Both the position numbers and the translations under genes were made by a program. Positions 31,430 to 40,356 of a stretch of DNA of 64,000 nt are shown one piece after another (within the stretch, counting starts at the first letter, position 1; each line of letters opens with the position of its first letter). The DNA is from Nonomuraea turcica (GTDB taxonomy: Bacteria; Actinomycetota; Actinomycetes; Streptosporangiales; Streptosporangiaceae), in contig NZ_JAUZQF010000013.1 of the NCBI RefSeq assembly GCF_030718205.1, forward strand, positions 124,001 to 188,000. Reading direction: 5' to 3'. Below the pieces are notes generated by a model. That model did no database searches. It was not told the origin of the DNA and saw only the letters and a list, made by a program, of their open reading frames with translations.

Positions 31430-34312
31430 ATGCGTTCAAGAATCCCGTTGTTAGCGACCCTCACCCTGGCGGCCTCGTTGCTCGCCGTGCCGCCCGCCCA
31501 GGCGGTGGACTACCCCTTCCAGAATCCGACCCTGCCGCTGGAGCAGCGGGTGAACGACCTGCTCGGCCGGCTCACGCTGGATGAGAAGCTGAGCCTGCTG
31601 CACCAGTCGCAGGCGGCGATCCCCCGGCTGGGCATCGCCTACCACAAGAACGGCACCGAGGCGCTGCACGGCGTCGCCTGGTCGAACCACCTCAACGACG
31701 GCTGGAGGCAGAAGTTCGCCAACGGCACGGTGTTCCCGCAGGCCGTGGGCCTGGCCAGCACCTGGGACCCGAAGCTGATGAAAAAGGTCGGCTCCGCGGT
31801 CGGCGACGAGGTGCGTGGCTTCAACGACGTCGACCCGATCCTTTGGGGTCTGCAGGTATGGGCGCCCGTGGTGGACCCGCTGCGTGACCCGCGGGCGGGC
31901 CGCAACGAGGAAGGATATTCGGAGGACCCGCTCCTCACCGGAGCCATGGCGACGGCCTACGGCAAGGGCCTGCAGGGCGACGATCCCTTCTACCTGAAGG
32001 CCGCGCCCGTGCTGAAGCACTACATGGGCTACAACAACGAGGCCGACCGCAGCCTCACCTCCTCCAACCTGACGCCGAAGCTCAAACGCGAGTACTACGA
32101 GCAGGGCTTCAAGGCGCCGATCACGGCGGACGCCGCCACCGGCGTCATGGCCTCGTACAACCTGGTCAACGGGCGGCCCGCGCACGTCAACCCCGACCTG
32201 AACACCGTGGTCAGGTCGTGGACGGACAAGACGCTCTACAACGTCAGCGACGCGTGGGGCCCGCACGCGCTCACCGACCTGCAGAAGTACTTCGACAACA
32301 AGCCCGAGGCGTTCGCAGGCGTGCTGAAGAGCGGGCAGGACAGCTTCACCATCGACGACAGCAACAGCGGGCCGCTGGTCACGAACCTCAAGGCCGCCCT
32401 CGACCAGGGCCGGATCACCGAGGCCGACGTGGACAACGCGGTGCGCCACGCCCTGTCGATCCGGACCCGGCTGGGGCACTTCGACCCGGATGGCGGGCCG
32501 TACAAGAAGATCACCAAGGACGTGATCAACAGCCAGGAGCACCAGAAGCTCAACCGCGAGACCGCGGCCAAGGCCGCGGTGCTGCTCAAGAACTCCGGCG
32601 TGCTGCCGCTGGCCAAGCCCAAGTCCGCGGCCGTGGTCGGCCCGCTGTCGGCCAGGCTCTACCGCGACTGGTACTCCGGTCAGATGCCCTACCAGGTGAC
32701 CCCGCTCGACGGGATCAAGGAGCGGGTGAGCGACGTCAGCACCGGTGACGGCCTGGAGCGGATCGCGCTCAAGCACCTGGCCACCGGCAAGTACATCACC
32801 GCCACCGGCACGGGCGCCGACGACAACGCGGCGCTCACCGACACCGCGCCCACGGCCGCCTCCCAGTGGGACCTGACCGACTGGACCAGCGGCGTGTCCA
32901 CGCTGCGCAACGCGGGCAACGGCAAACTGCTCGGCGGCGACTGGCGCTCGCTCGACACCGACGACGCCGAGCCCGACGGCTGGTTCGTGCAGCAGCAGTT
33001 CGCGCTGGAGCGCCAGTCCGACGGCAGCTACCTGATCAGGTACGCCGGCTACGAGAACGCCGAGGGCTGGTACGGCCTGCCCGACCCGTACGTCACGGTG
33101 ACCGCCGACGGCGCGCTCGCCCTGGCCCCGAAGGCCGAGGCGGCGAAGTTCGGCAAGGAGGTCGTCGCCGACGGCATCGCCGCGGCCGCCGCGCAGGCCG
33201 CCAAGGCCGAGGTCGCGGTCGTGGTGGTGGGCAGCCACCCGTTCGTGGCCGGGCGCGAGAACCACGACCGCGACAACCTGCAGCTCGGCGATGGGCAGAA
33301 GCGGCTCATCGAGGCCGTGCGCAAGGCCAACCCGAAGACCGTCGTGGTCCTGGAGACCAGCTACCCGGTGATCGTGGATGCGCCTAACCTGCTGTGGACC
33401 ACGCACGCGGGCGCCGAGACCGGCCGTGCGGTCGCCGACGTGATCTTCGGCGACGTCAACCCGGCCGGCCGGCTCACCCAGACCTGGCCCGCGTCGGACA
33501 ACCTGCCGGACAAGCTGGACTACGACCTGACCAAGACCGGCATGACCTACCTGTACGGGAAGGGCAAGCCGCTCTACTCCTTCGGCCACGGGCTGAGCTA
33601 CACCACGTTCGGCTACCAGGGCCTGGAGATCCGGGGTGACAAGGTGAGTGTGAAGGTCACCAACACCGGCAAGGTCAAGGGCGACGAGGTCGTCCAGCTC
33701 TACACCCACCAGCGCGAGTCCCGCTTCAAGCAGCCGGTCAAGCAGCTGCGCGGTTTCGAGCGGATCACGCTGAACCCGGGCGAGACCCGTACCGTCTCCT
33801 TCACCCTGAAGAAGTCGGACCTGGCCGTCTGGGACCACACCCGGAACAAGTGGGTCGTCGAGAACGCCACCCACGACGTCCTCGTCGGCTCCGCCTCCGA
33901 CCGGATCCGCCAGACGACCACCCTGCGCGTGTCCGGCGAGAGCGTCCCGGTCCGCGACCTGGCCAAGACGACCAGGGCGATGGACTTCGACGACTACTCG
34001 GGAATCTTCTTCGCCGACGAGACCAAGGTGAGCGGTGAGGTCGTCGAGGGCTCGGCGGGTGACTGGATCTCCTTCACCGGCGCTTCCTGGGGCACCCGCC
34101 TCACGGCCTCGGTGGCCTCGGTGAGCGGCGGCTCGGTCGAGGTGCGCAGTGGCTCGCCGACGGGCACGCTGCTGGGCACCCTCCAGGCGCCCGCCACCGG
34201 CGGGATCTACCAGTACGGCACGGCGAGCGCGACCGTGAAGGCGGGCACCGGGAGCCTCTACCTGGTGTTCAAGGGCGACCTGCGGATCAAGGACTTCGCT
34301 CTCGCCCGATGA
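31430..34312 (+). CDS. Secreted GH3 beta-glycosidase with inserted beta-trefoil-like and CBM6-like modules
   Basis: A 960-residue enzyme. The signal peptide ends at PAQA. The GH3 N-domain has the nucleophile Asp274 in NVSDAWGP. A ~120-residue insert (LKHLATGKYITATG, then LRNAGNGKLLGGDW) resembles a fascin/ricin-type beta-trefoil placed where PA14 sits in other GH3 proteins. The GH3 C-domain (FGHGLSYTTF), a fibronectin-III-like domain (VKVTNTGKVKGDEVVQLY) and a C-terminal CBM6-like beta-sandwich follow. Beta-xylosidase or beta-glucosidase fits the locus. The protein at 55490 is a cytoplasmic paralogue of the same architecture. Confidence 0.87.
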   Translation: MRSRIPLLATLTLAASLLAVPPAQAVDYPFQNPTLPLEQRVNDLLGRLTLDEKLSLLHQSQAAIPRLGIAYHKNGTEALHGVAWSNHLNDGWRQKFANGTVFPQAVGLASTWDPKLMKKVGSAVGDEVRGFNDVDPILWGLQVWAPVVDPLRDPRAGRNEEGYSEDPLLTGAMATAYGKGLQGDDPFYLKAAPVLKHYMGYNNEADRSLTSSNLTPKLKREYYEQGFKAPITADAATGVMASYNLVNGRPAHVNPDLNTVVRSWTDKTLYNVSDAWGPHALTDLQKYFDNKPEAFAGVLKSGQDSFTIDDSNSGPLVTNLKAALDQGRITEADVDNAVRHALSIRTRLGHFDPDGGPYKKITKDVINSQEHQKLNRETAAKAAVLLKNSGVLPLAKPKSAAVVGPLSARLYRDWYSGQMPYQVTPLDGIKERVSDVSTGDGLERIALKHLATGKYITATGTGADDNAALTDTAPTAASQWDLTDWTSGVSTLRNAGNGKLLGGDWRSLDTDDAEPDGWFVQQQFALERQSDGSYLIRYAGYENAEGWYGLPDPYVTVTADGALALAPKAEAAKFGKEVVADGIAAAAAQAAKAEVAVVVVGSHPFVAGRENHDRDNLQLGDGQKRLIEAVRKANPKTVVVLETSYPVIVDAPNLLWTTHAGAETGRAVADVIFGDVNPAGRLTQTWPASDNLPDKLDYDLTKTGMTYLYGKGKPLYSFGHGLSYTTFGYQGLEIRGDKVSVKVTNTGKVKGDEVVQLYTHQRESRFKQPVKQLRGFERITLNPGETRTVSFTLKKSDLAVWDHTRNKWVVENATHDVLVGSASDRIRQTTTLRVSGESVPVRDLAKTTRAMDFDDYSGIFFADETKVSGEVVEGSAGDWISFTGASWGTRLTASVASVSGGSVEVRSGSPTGTLLGTLQAPATGGIYQYGTASATVKAGTGSLYLVFKGDLRIKDFALAR

Positions 34313-34313
34313 C

Positions 34314-34355
34314 GTTTCGTGGCGGCCATGAGCATGGTCGTGGCCGCCACGAAAC
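34314..34355 (+). terminator. Terminator hairpin after GH3 gene
   Basis: GTTTCGTGGCGGCC pairs with GGCCGCCACGAAAC, a 14-base perfect stem with a 14-base loop, beginning two bases after the GH3 stop. It closes the GH31/ABC/GH3 operon. Confidence 0.75.
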
Positions 34356-34367
34356 CCCTTGCTTCTG

Positions 34368-34414
34368 TTGGATAGTGGTGTTATCTATATATCTCAGATA
34401 GTTCCGCTATCCAA
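34368..34414. promoter_or_regulatory. Nested palindrome upstream of DoxX-like gene
   Basis: TTGGATAG and CTATCCAA form an outer inverted repeat around inner TATCT / AGATA arms, with GATAG/CTATC half-sites repeated. This AT-rich 47-base stretch sits directly before the AGGGGAG ribosome site of the DoxX-like gene and probably holds its promoter and an operator. Confidence 0.5.
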
Positions 34415-34426
34415 GGGGAGTTCGTG

Positions 34427-34915
34427 ATGACTGTCGTCGTGCTGCTGGTTGCCACCCTGGTGTTCCGGCTGCTGGGCGTGCTGGGCGTGGGCCGCTTCAC
34501 CACCTGGCGGATCAGCGCCGCCCACGGGCTTGCCGTCATGCTGGTCATGACGGCAAGCGCCCACTTCGTCCCGGCCGGTGTGACCTTCATGCCCAACCAT
34601 GCCGACCTGGTCGCCATGATGCCACCGGTCGTGCCGTTCCCGGCTTTCATGGTCTACCTGACCGGCGTGCTGGAGCTGGCCGGGGCCGTGGGCCTCGTGC
34701 TCGAAGGGACCCGCAGGGCCGCCGGGATCTGCCTGGCGCTGCTGTTCGTCGCCATGTTGCCGGCGAACGTCTACGCCGCGGTGGCGGATGTGCCGTTCGC
34801 CGGTGAGGCGGCGTCGCCGCTGTGGCAGCGCGTCCCGGAGCAGGTGCTCTACATCGGGATCGCGTTGTGGGCCGCCCGGACGCGTACCCAGTCGACCGTG
34901 AACTCCTTCGGGTAG
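34427..34915 (+). CDS. DoxX-like membrane protein
   Basis: About 162 residues with four hydrophobic helices. TASAHFVPAGVTFMPNHADLVAMMP and FMVYLTGVLELAGAVGLVL are typical of DoxX/DoxD-like proteins. ATG 34427 follows AGGGGAG at the right spacing. Its last 67 bases overlap the convergent GH16 gene. The function of most homologues is unknown; some are linked to redox stress. Confidence 0.78.
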   Translation: MTVVVLLVATLVFRLLGVLGVGRFTTWRISAAHGLAVMLVMTASAHFVPAGVTFMPNHADLVAMMPPVVPFPAFMVYLTGVLELAGAVGLVLEGTRRAAGICLALLFVAMLPANVYAAVADVPFAGEAASPLWQRVPEQVLYIGIALWAARTRTQSTVNSFG

Positions 34916-35598
34916 GAGCCGCCCGGCTGGAACTCGTAGATGTTGAGCATGAGCTGCATCGGGTACGCCGGCGACTGGTTCACCGTCCTTACGTGGCGCC
35001 CGTCCACCGAGAAGGAGACGTGGCCGGGCGTCCAGTCGGCGGCGTACACGTGGAACTCGCGGGCGTCGATGGGCAGCGTCTCCACCGTGAAGTCGTCGGT
35101 GATCGCCGGATCGCCGAAGGGGTGCACGCCCATGCCGATCCGCGCGCCGTTCGGCGTGACGTCGCGGCCGAAGATCTCCGCGACGCAGATTTCGGCGGAG
35201 CGCTCGGGTACGTCCTCGAAGCCGATCAACCACAGCGCCACCATGCAGTTCGGGTCGTCGATCGCCTTCGCGCGCATCTCGATCCGGCCGTACTGGGGGG
35301 TGTAGAGCCTGACCTCGGGGTGTTCCTCGCGGACCACCGCGCCGCGGCCGTGCTGTCCGACCCGGCTGCCGAGGGGACCTGAGAAGAGACCTGTCTGGAG
35401 AGAGGACACCCGTAGGTCGCCCTCCCGTTCGGGGGACCACGGCGGCTGGTCCTCCTCGATCAGCAGGGTCAGCTGGCCGTCCCCGAGCCGGTAGCGCGCC
35501 GCCGCGGCGGCGCGGGTGGTCCACTGCGGCAGGTAGTAGGGGATCCACTTCGTCTCGTCGAGGCGGTCGCCCTCGAAGGTGTCCTCGAAGTCGCTCAC
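34849..35598 (-). CDS. GH16-family protein with unusual active-site motif
   Basis: A 249-residue beta-jelly-roll of the GH16/concanavalin-like type (EDTFEGDRLDETKW; YGRIEMRAKA; FHVYAADWTPGHVSFSVDG; LMLNIYEF). The catalytic motif, usually ExDxxE, reads EICVAE, with Cys in place of the Asp. Both glutamates remain. There is no signal peptide, unusual for GH16. GTG 35598 overlaps the SDR stop as GTGA, so the two are coupled. A beta-glucan or xyloglucan fragment would suit the locus; activity is uncertain. Confidence 0.75.
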   Translation of the reverse strand: MSDFEDTFEGDRLDETKWIPYYLPQWTTRAAAAARYRLGDGQLTLLIEEDQPPWSPEREGDLRVSSLQTGLFSGPLGSRVGQHGRGAVVREEHPEVRLYTPQYGRIEMRAKAIDDPNCMVALWLIGFEDVPERSAEICVAEIFGRDVTPNGARIGMGVHPFGDPAITDDFTVETLPIDAREFHVYAADWTPGHVSFSVDGRHVRTVNQSPAYPMQLMLNIYEFQPGGSYPKEFTVDWVRVRAAHNAIPM

Positions 35599-36359
35599 CG
35601 AACCGTCCACCCTCCGTCCACGACCAGCGTGTGCCCGGTCACCAGGGACGCGGCGGGGGAGACCAGGTAGAGCACGGCCCCGGCCACGTCCATGGGCTCG
35701 CCGATGCGGTGCAGCGCCGCGATCCGCTCGATCACGTCCGCCTCGAACGCCGGGTCGGACAGCGCCTCGGCGGTGCCCGGCGTGCGAATGAACGTCGGCG
35801 CGACGTTGTTGACCGTGATCCCGTGCGGCCCCCACTCGACCGCGAGGCAGCGCGTGAGGTGGGCGATCGCCGCCTTCGTCATGCAATAGATGGATTCGCC
35901 GGGCAGGGCGACCTCGCCGGCCTGGGAACCGACGTTGACGATCCTGCCGTGCCGCTGCCGGATCATGACCCGGCCCGCCGCCTGGGTGGCCAGGAAGGTG
36001 CCCTTGAGGTTGACCGCGAGCGTGCGGTCGAAGTCCTCCTCGGTGACATCCTCCGCCGGGTTGCCCGGGGCGATGCCGGCGTTGTTGACCAGGATGTCGA
36101 TCCTGCCGAACCGGTCCACGACGTCCTGCACCGCCTGGGCGATCTGCTCCGGGGCGGTCATGTCCATCTGGAGAGGCAGCGTGTCGCGCCCCATGCCGGT
36201 GATCTCGCCGGCCAGCCCGCCGTCGTCGCCGGCGTCCCGCAGACCGATGGCGACGTCTGCCCCGGCATGGGCCAGCGCCAGCGAGATGGCCCGCCCGAGG
36301 CCCCGTGCCGCACCTGTGACCAGGGCGACCTTTCCGTCGACCCGAAACTCGGGAAACAC
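35595..36359 (-). CDS. SDR-family NAD(P)-dependent oxidoreductase
   Basis: A 254-residue classical short-chain dehydrogenase. It has the TGAARGLGRAI cofactor loop, NNAGIAPG, catalytic Ser in NVGSQAGE, and YCMTK with Tyr and Lys. The C-terminus ends in the typical LVVDGGWTVR. GTG 36359 has AAGG upstream. Coupled to the GH16-like gene, it may oxidise or reduce a sugar released by it. Substrate unknown. Confidence 0.88.
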   Translation of the reverse strand: MFPEFRVDGKVALVTGAARGLGRAISLALAHAGADVAIGLRDAGDDGGLAGEITGMGRDTLPLQMDMTAPEQIAQAVQDVVDRFGRIDILVNNAGIAPGNPAEDVTEEDFDRTLAVNLKGTFLATQAAGRVMIRQRHGRIVNVGSQAGEVALPGESIYCMTKAAIAHLTRCLAVEWGPHGITVNNVAPTFIRTPGTAEALSDPAFEADVIERIAALHRIGEPMDVAGAVLYLVSPAASLVTGHTLVVDGGWTVR

Positions 36360-36372
36360 TTACCTTCACCCC

Positions 36373-36400
36373 TTAATTCGTTGTCTATCCAAACTATTGA
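36373..36400. promoter_or_regulatory. Weak operator-like site between SDR and GH74 genes
   Basis: TTAATTCGTTGTCTATCC followed by AAACTATTGA resembles, on the reverse strand, the site at 26061 and 54038 (AGTTTGG...CAACGAATT) but is about three bases shorter. It lies 14 bases from the SDR start and 148 from the GH74 start. The rest of 36401-36547 shows only a GGGAG ribosome site for GH74. Confidence 0.3.
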
Positions 36401-36547
36401 CCTGCGCCTCACCCGTGTGTGAGCCTCTTTAATGAGCTCATGCGCGAAGGCGCGGTGACGGTCAGGGTCCTGCAATCTGATCGTGCATGGCGGTCATCTG
36501 ACGCCTTTGGGGCGCCTGTCGGCGTGCCTGGAAAGGGAGAGCCGCGC

Positions 36548-39232
36548 ATGCGAAGAAGATTATTCGTCATGCTGACGACCGCCGCCGTCCTGCTGGTGGC
36601 GGCTGTCGTGAGGATGTCGCCGGTCTCGGCCGTCTCCTCGGATCCGTACGCGTACAAGAACGTCAGGATCGACGGTGGCGGTTTCGTACCGGGGATCATC
36701 TTCAACCAGACGGAACGGAACCTCATCTACGCCCGCACCGACATCGGCGGGGCCTACCGCTGGAACCAGTCCACCAAGTCCTGGACCCCCTTGCTCGACT
36801 GGGTCGGCTGGGACAAGTGGGGCTACAACGGCGTGATCAGCCTCGCCACCGACCCCGTGCAGACCAACCGCGTGTACGCCGCCGTCGGCATGTACACCAA
36901 CAGCTGGGACCCGAACAACGGCGCGATCCTGCGCTCCACCGACAAGGGCGACACCTGGCAGGCCACGGCGCTGCCCTTCAAGCTCGGCGGCAACATGCCC
37001 GGCCGCGGCATGGGCGAGGCGCTGTCCGTCGACCCGAACGACAACCGGGTGCTCTACTTCGGCGCCCCCAACGGCAACGGCCTGTGGCGCAGCACCGACT
37101 ACGGCGCGACCTGGGCCAAGGTGGCGAGCTTCCCCAACCCCGGCAACTACGCCCAGGACCCGAACGACTCCAACGGCTACCTGAGCCACAAGCCGGGCGT
37201 GGTCTGGGTGACCTACGACCCGCGCTCGTCCACTCAGGGCTCACCCACCAAGACCATCTACGTCGGCGTCGCCGACAAGGAGAACACCGTCTACCGCACC
37301 ACGGACGGGGGCGCCACCTGGTCGCGGCTGGCCGGGCAGCCCACCGGCTACCTGGCGCACAAGGGCGTGCTCGACACCGAGAACGGCTACCTCTACATCG
37401 CCACGAGCGACACCGGCGGCCCGTACGACGGCGCCAAGGGCGACGTCTGGCGCTACGCCACCGCGACCGGCACCTGGACCCAGATCAGCCCCGTCCCGTC
37501 CTCCAGCAGCGACGACTACTTCGGCTACAGCGGCCTGACCATCGACAGGCAGAACCCGGGCACGATCATGGTGGCCACGCAGATCTCGTGGTGGCCTGAC
37601 GTGATCTTCTTCCGCTCCACCGACTCCGGTGCCACGTGGACCCGCGTGTGGGACTGGACCTCGTACCCGAACCGCAGCTTCCGCTACAAGATGGACATCA
37701 CCGAGAACCCGTGGCTGACGTTCGGCGGCAACCCGCAGCCGCCCGAGGTCACGCCGAAGCTCGGCTGGATGACCGAGTCGCTGGAGATCGACCCGTTCGA
37801 CTCCAACAGGATGATGTACGGCACCGGCGCCACGATCTACGGCACCGAGAACCTCACGCAATGGGACGTGTCAGGCGGCCAGTTCACCATCAAGCCCATG
37901 GCGAAGGGCCTGGAGGAGACGGCCGTCCTCGACCTGATCAGCCCGCCCAGCGGCGCACCCCTGGTCAGCGGCCTCGGTGACATCGGCGGCTTCCGCCACA
38001 CCAACCTGGACGCCGTACCGCCGATGCTGTTCACCCAGCCGAACTTCACCTCCACCACCAGCCTCGACTACGCCGAGAAGTCGCCGTCCATCATGGTGCG
38101 GGCCGGCAACTTCACCGACGCCGACCGCCCGAACGACAGCCACGTGGCCTTCTCCACCGACGGCGGCGCGAACTGGTTCCAAGGCTCGGAGCCGGGCGGC
38201 GTCAACGAGGGTGGCACGGTGGCCGCCGCCGCCGACGGCTCCCGCTTCGTGTGGGCGCCTCGCGGGGTGACCCCCGTCTACTCGGTCGGCTACGGCAACT
38301 CCTGGCAGCAGGCTTCCGGCCTGCCCACCGACGCGGTCGTGGAGTCGGACCGGGTCAACCCGATGAAGTTCTACGGCCTCAGCGGCGGCCGCCTGTACGT
38401 CAGCACCAACGGCGGCGCCACCTTCACCGCCACCGCCGCCACCGGCCTGCCCACCAGCGGCAAGTTCAAGGCGGTGCCCGGCATCGAGGGTGACCTCTGG
38501 CTGGCCGGCGACGGCGGCCTGTGGCACTCCACCAACAGCGGCGCCTCCTTCACGCAGGTGTCCGGGATCACCAAGTCCGTGAACGTCGGCTTCGGCAAGG
38601 CCGCGCCCGGCGGAAACTACATGGCGATCTTCACGGTGGCCACGATCGACGGCGTCACCGGCCTGTATCGCTCGGACGACGCCGGCGGGAGCTGGGTGCG
38701 CATCAACGACGACAAACACCAGTGGGGCAACATGGGCGAGGCGCTCACCGGCGACCCGCGCGTGTACGGCCGCGTCTACCTGGGCACCAACGGTCGCGGC
38801 ATCATCTACGGCGACCGCACCGGCCCGCCCGTCACGGTCACCCCGACAGTGACCCCAACGGTCACGGTGTCTCCCACGGTCACCCCCACCGTGACGCCCA
38901 CCGTCACTCCGACCGTGACCCCAACGACGGGCACAGGCTGCACCGCCACCTATAAGCCCGGCAACCAGTGGCAGGGCGGTTTCCAGGCGGAGGTGTCGGT
39001 CCAGAACACCGGCTCGTCGGCGATCACCGGCTGGAAGGTCACCTGGACCTGGCCGGGTGACCAGAAGATCACCCAACTGTGGAACGGCACCCCGACCCAG
39101 ACGGGCGCCAACGTGAGCGTGACGAACGCGAGCTACAACGGCAACCTGGCGGCGAACGCGTCCACGTCGTTCGGCTTCACCGCCAGCGGCGCCGCAGCCA
39201 CTCCTCCGACCCTCACCTGCACCCCCGCATAG
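36548..39232 (+). CDS. Secreted GH74 xyloglucanase with CBM2
   Basis: An 894-residue enzyme. Signal peptide (LFVMLTTAAVLLVAAVV, cleavage near VSA). It has two seven-bladed beta-propellers with repeated TDxGxTW motifs. The likely catalytic acids are Asp in RTDIGGAYRW and in GLGDIGGFRH, both conserved in GH74. A Thr-Val-Pro repeat linker (nt ~38830-38935) leads to a ~100-residue CBM2 (CTATYKPGNQW ... TLTCTPA) for cellulose binding. ATG 36548 has GGGAG. Upstream in-frame codons lack a ribosome site and are not used. Endo-xyloglucanase is the expected activity. Confidence 0.92.
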   Translation: MRRRLFVMLTTAAVLLVAAVVRMSPVSAVSSDPYAYKNVRIDGGGFVPGIIFNQTERNLIYARTDIGGAYRWNQSTKSWTPLLDWVGWDKWGYNGVISLATDPVQTNRVYAAVGMYTNSWDPNNGAILRSTDKGDTWQATALPFKLGGNMPGRGMGEALSVDPNDNRVLYFGAPNGNGLWRSTDYGATWAKVASFPNPGNYAQDPNDSNGYLSHKPGVVWVTYDPRSSTQGSPTKTIYVGVADKENTVYRTTDGGATWSRLAGQPTGYLAHKGVLDTENGYLYIATSDTGGPYDGAKGDVWRYATATGTWTQISPVPSSSSDDYFGYSGLTIDRQNPGTIMVATQISWWPDVIFFRSTDSGATWTRVWDWTSYPNRSFRYKMDITENPWLTFGGNPQPPEVTPKLGWMTESLEIDPFDSNRMMYGTGATIYGTENLTQWDVSGGQFTIKPMAKGLEETAVLDLISPPSGAPLVSGLGDIGGFRHTNLDAVPPMLFTQPNFTSTTSLDYAEKSPSIMVRAGNFTDADRPNDSHVAFSTDGGANWFQGSEPGGVNEGGTVAAAADGSRFVWAPRGVTPVYSVGYGNSWQQASGLPTDAVVESDRVNPMKFYGLSGGRLYVSTNGGATFTATAATGLPTSGKFKAVPGIEGDLWLAGDGGLWHSTNSGASFTQVSGITKSVNVGFGKAAPGGNYMAIFTVATIDGVTGLYRSDDAGGSWVRINDDKHQWGNMGEALTGDPRVYGRVYLGTNGRGIIYGDRTGPPVTVTPTVTPTVTVSPTVTPTVTPTVTPTVTPTTGTGCTATYKPGNQWQGGFQAEVSVQNTGSSAITGWKVTWTWPGDQKITQLWNGTPTQTGANVSVTNASYNGNLAANASTSFGFTASGAAATPPTLTCTPA

Positions 39233-39240
39233 GACGAGAC

Positions 39241-39272
39241 GGCGCCCCGGCATGCGTACGTGCCGGGGCGCC
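39241..39272 (+). terminator. Terminator after GH74 gene
   Basis: GGCGCCCCGGCA pairs perfectly with TGCCGGGGCGCC around an eight-base loop and is followed by TCTTG, eight bases past the GH74 stop. Confidence 0.75.
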
Positions 39273-39389
39273 TCTTGCTCAGGGGCTTGCCACTCCCGCG
39301 TAAACCCCGAGATGGGGTGCGCCCCGATGGCGTGATCCGTGGGGTAGCGGTCGTTGACGCCATCGCCCGCCAGACCGGAGGGTGGAGAT

Positions 39390-40346
39390 GTGCAACAACG
39401 CCGTATCGTCTTCGTGATCTTCGATGGGTTCCAGTCCCTCGACCTGGTGGGCCCGCTGGAGGTGTTCCAGCACGCGGGCGGCTACCTCTGCCAGATCGTG
39501 GCCCCCCATCCAGGGCCGGTGCGGGCCTGGAGCGGCCTCCCGGTGCACGCCGGCCACGGCGTCACGGATCTCGACCCCACGGGCGTCGACACCCTCGTGA
39601 TGGCCGGCGGAACCGGAGTGGACCAGGCCCGGCTCGATCCCGCGCTGATCGCCTGGATCAGGGCGGCCGCCGCGGGGGCCCGCCGTGTCACCTCGGTGTG
39701 CAGCGGCGTGTTCCTGCTGGCCGCCGCGGGCCTGATCGGCGGGCGGCGGGTCACGACCCACTGGGCCCGCGCGCGGCAGCTCGCCGAGGAGCATCCCGAC
39801 GTGCGGGTCGACACCGACCCGATCTTCATCAGGGACGGGAACGTGTGGTCGTCGGCCGGGGTGACCGCCGGCATGGACCTGGCACTGGCCCTGGTGGAGG
39901 ACGACCTGGGCCAAGACGTCGCGCTGCGGGTGGCCCGCCACATGGTGCTGTTCCTCCGTAGGCCCGGCGACCAGTCCCAGTTCAGCGTGGCGTTGTGGTC
40001 GGCGCAGCCGTCCAGCGACCCCATCCGCGCGGCCGTGGCCGCCATCCACGCCGATCCAGGCGACCGGCACGGCATCGTCGACCTGGCGGCGCACGTCGGG
40101 CTGAGCCCGCGTCACCTGCAGCGCCGCTTCACCGCCGAACTCGGCGTGCCGCCCGGCGCCTACGTCGAGCGCGTACGGGTGGAGGCGGCGCAGCGCGCCC
40201 TGGTCGCCGGCGACGACCCCGTCGAGGCCGTCGCCCGCCGGTGCGGCTTCGGCAGCGCCGAGACCCTGCGCAAGACCTTCCACCGGCACTTAGGGGTCGC
40301 GCCATCCGACTACCGCGACCGTTTCCGTACCACCGTCAGAAAGTGA
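39390..40346 (+). CDS. GlxA-family AraC-type regulator
   Basis: A 318-residue protein. The N-terminal DJ-1/PfpI-like domain (IVFVIFDGFQSLDLVGPLEV, Cys in SVCSGVFLL) is followed by a C-terminal AraC double HTH (HVGLSPRHLQRRFTAELGVP and RRCGFGSAETLRKTFHRHLG). The GTG 39390 start follows GGAGG. Such regulators usually control the next gene; here that gene is itself a DJ-1-type protein 10 bases downstream. Confidence 0.9.
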   Translation: MQQRRIVFVIFDGFQSLDLVGPLEVFQHAGGYLCQIVAPHPGPVRAWSGLPVHAGHGVTDLDPTGVDTLVMAGGTGVDQARLDPALIAWIRAAAAGARRVTSVCSGVFLLAAAGLIGGRRVTTHWARARQLAEEHPDVRVDTDPIFIRDGNVWSSAGVTAGMDLALALVEDDLGQDVALRVARHMVLFLRRPGDQSQFSVALWSAQPSSDPIRAAVAAIHADPGDRHGIVDLAAHVGLSPRHLQRRFTAELGVPPGAYVERVRVEAAQRALVAGDDPVEAVARRCGFGSAETLRKTFHRHLGVAPSDYRDRFRTTVRK

Positions 40347-40356
40347 GGCTCACCCG

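Noticed and set aside
36419..36547. Extended N-terminus for the GH74 protein
   Set aside because: The upstream in-frame codons lack a ribosome site and would bury the signal peptide; ATG 36548 has GGGAG and begins a proper signal sequence.
38830..38935. Repeats encoding Thr-Val-Thr-Pro
   Set aside because: This is the normal Pro/Thr linker between GH74 and CBM2, not a separate element.
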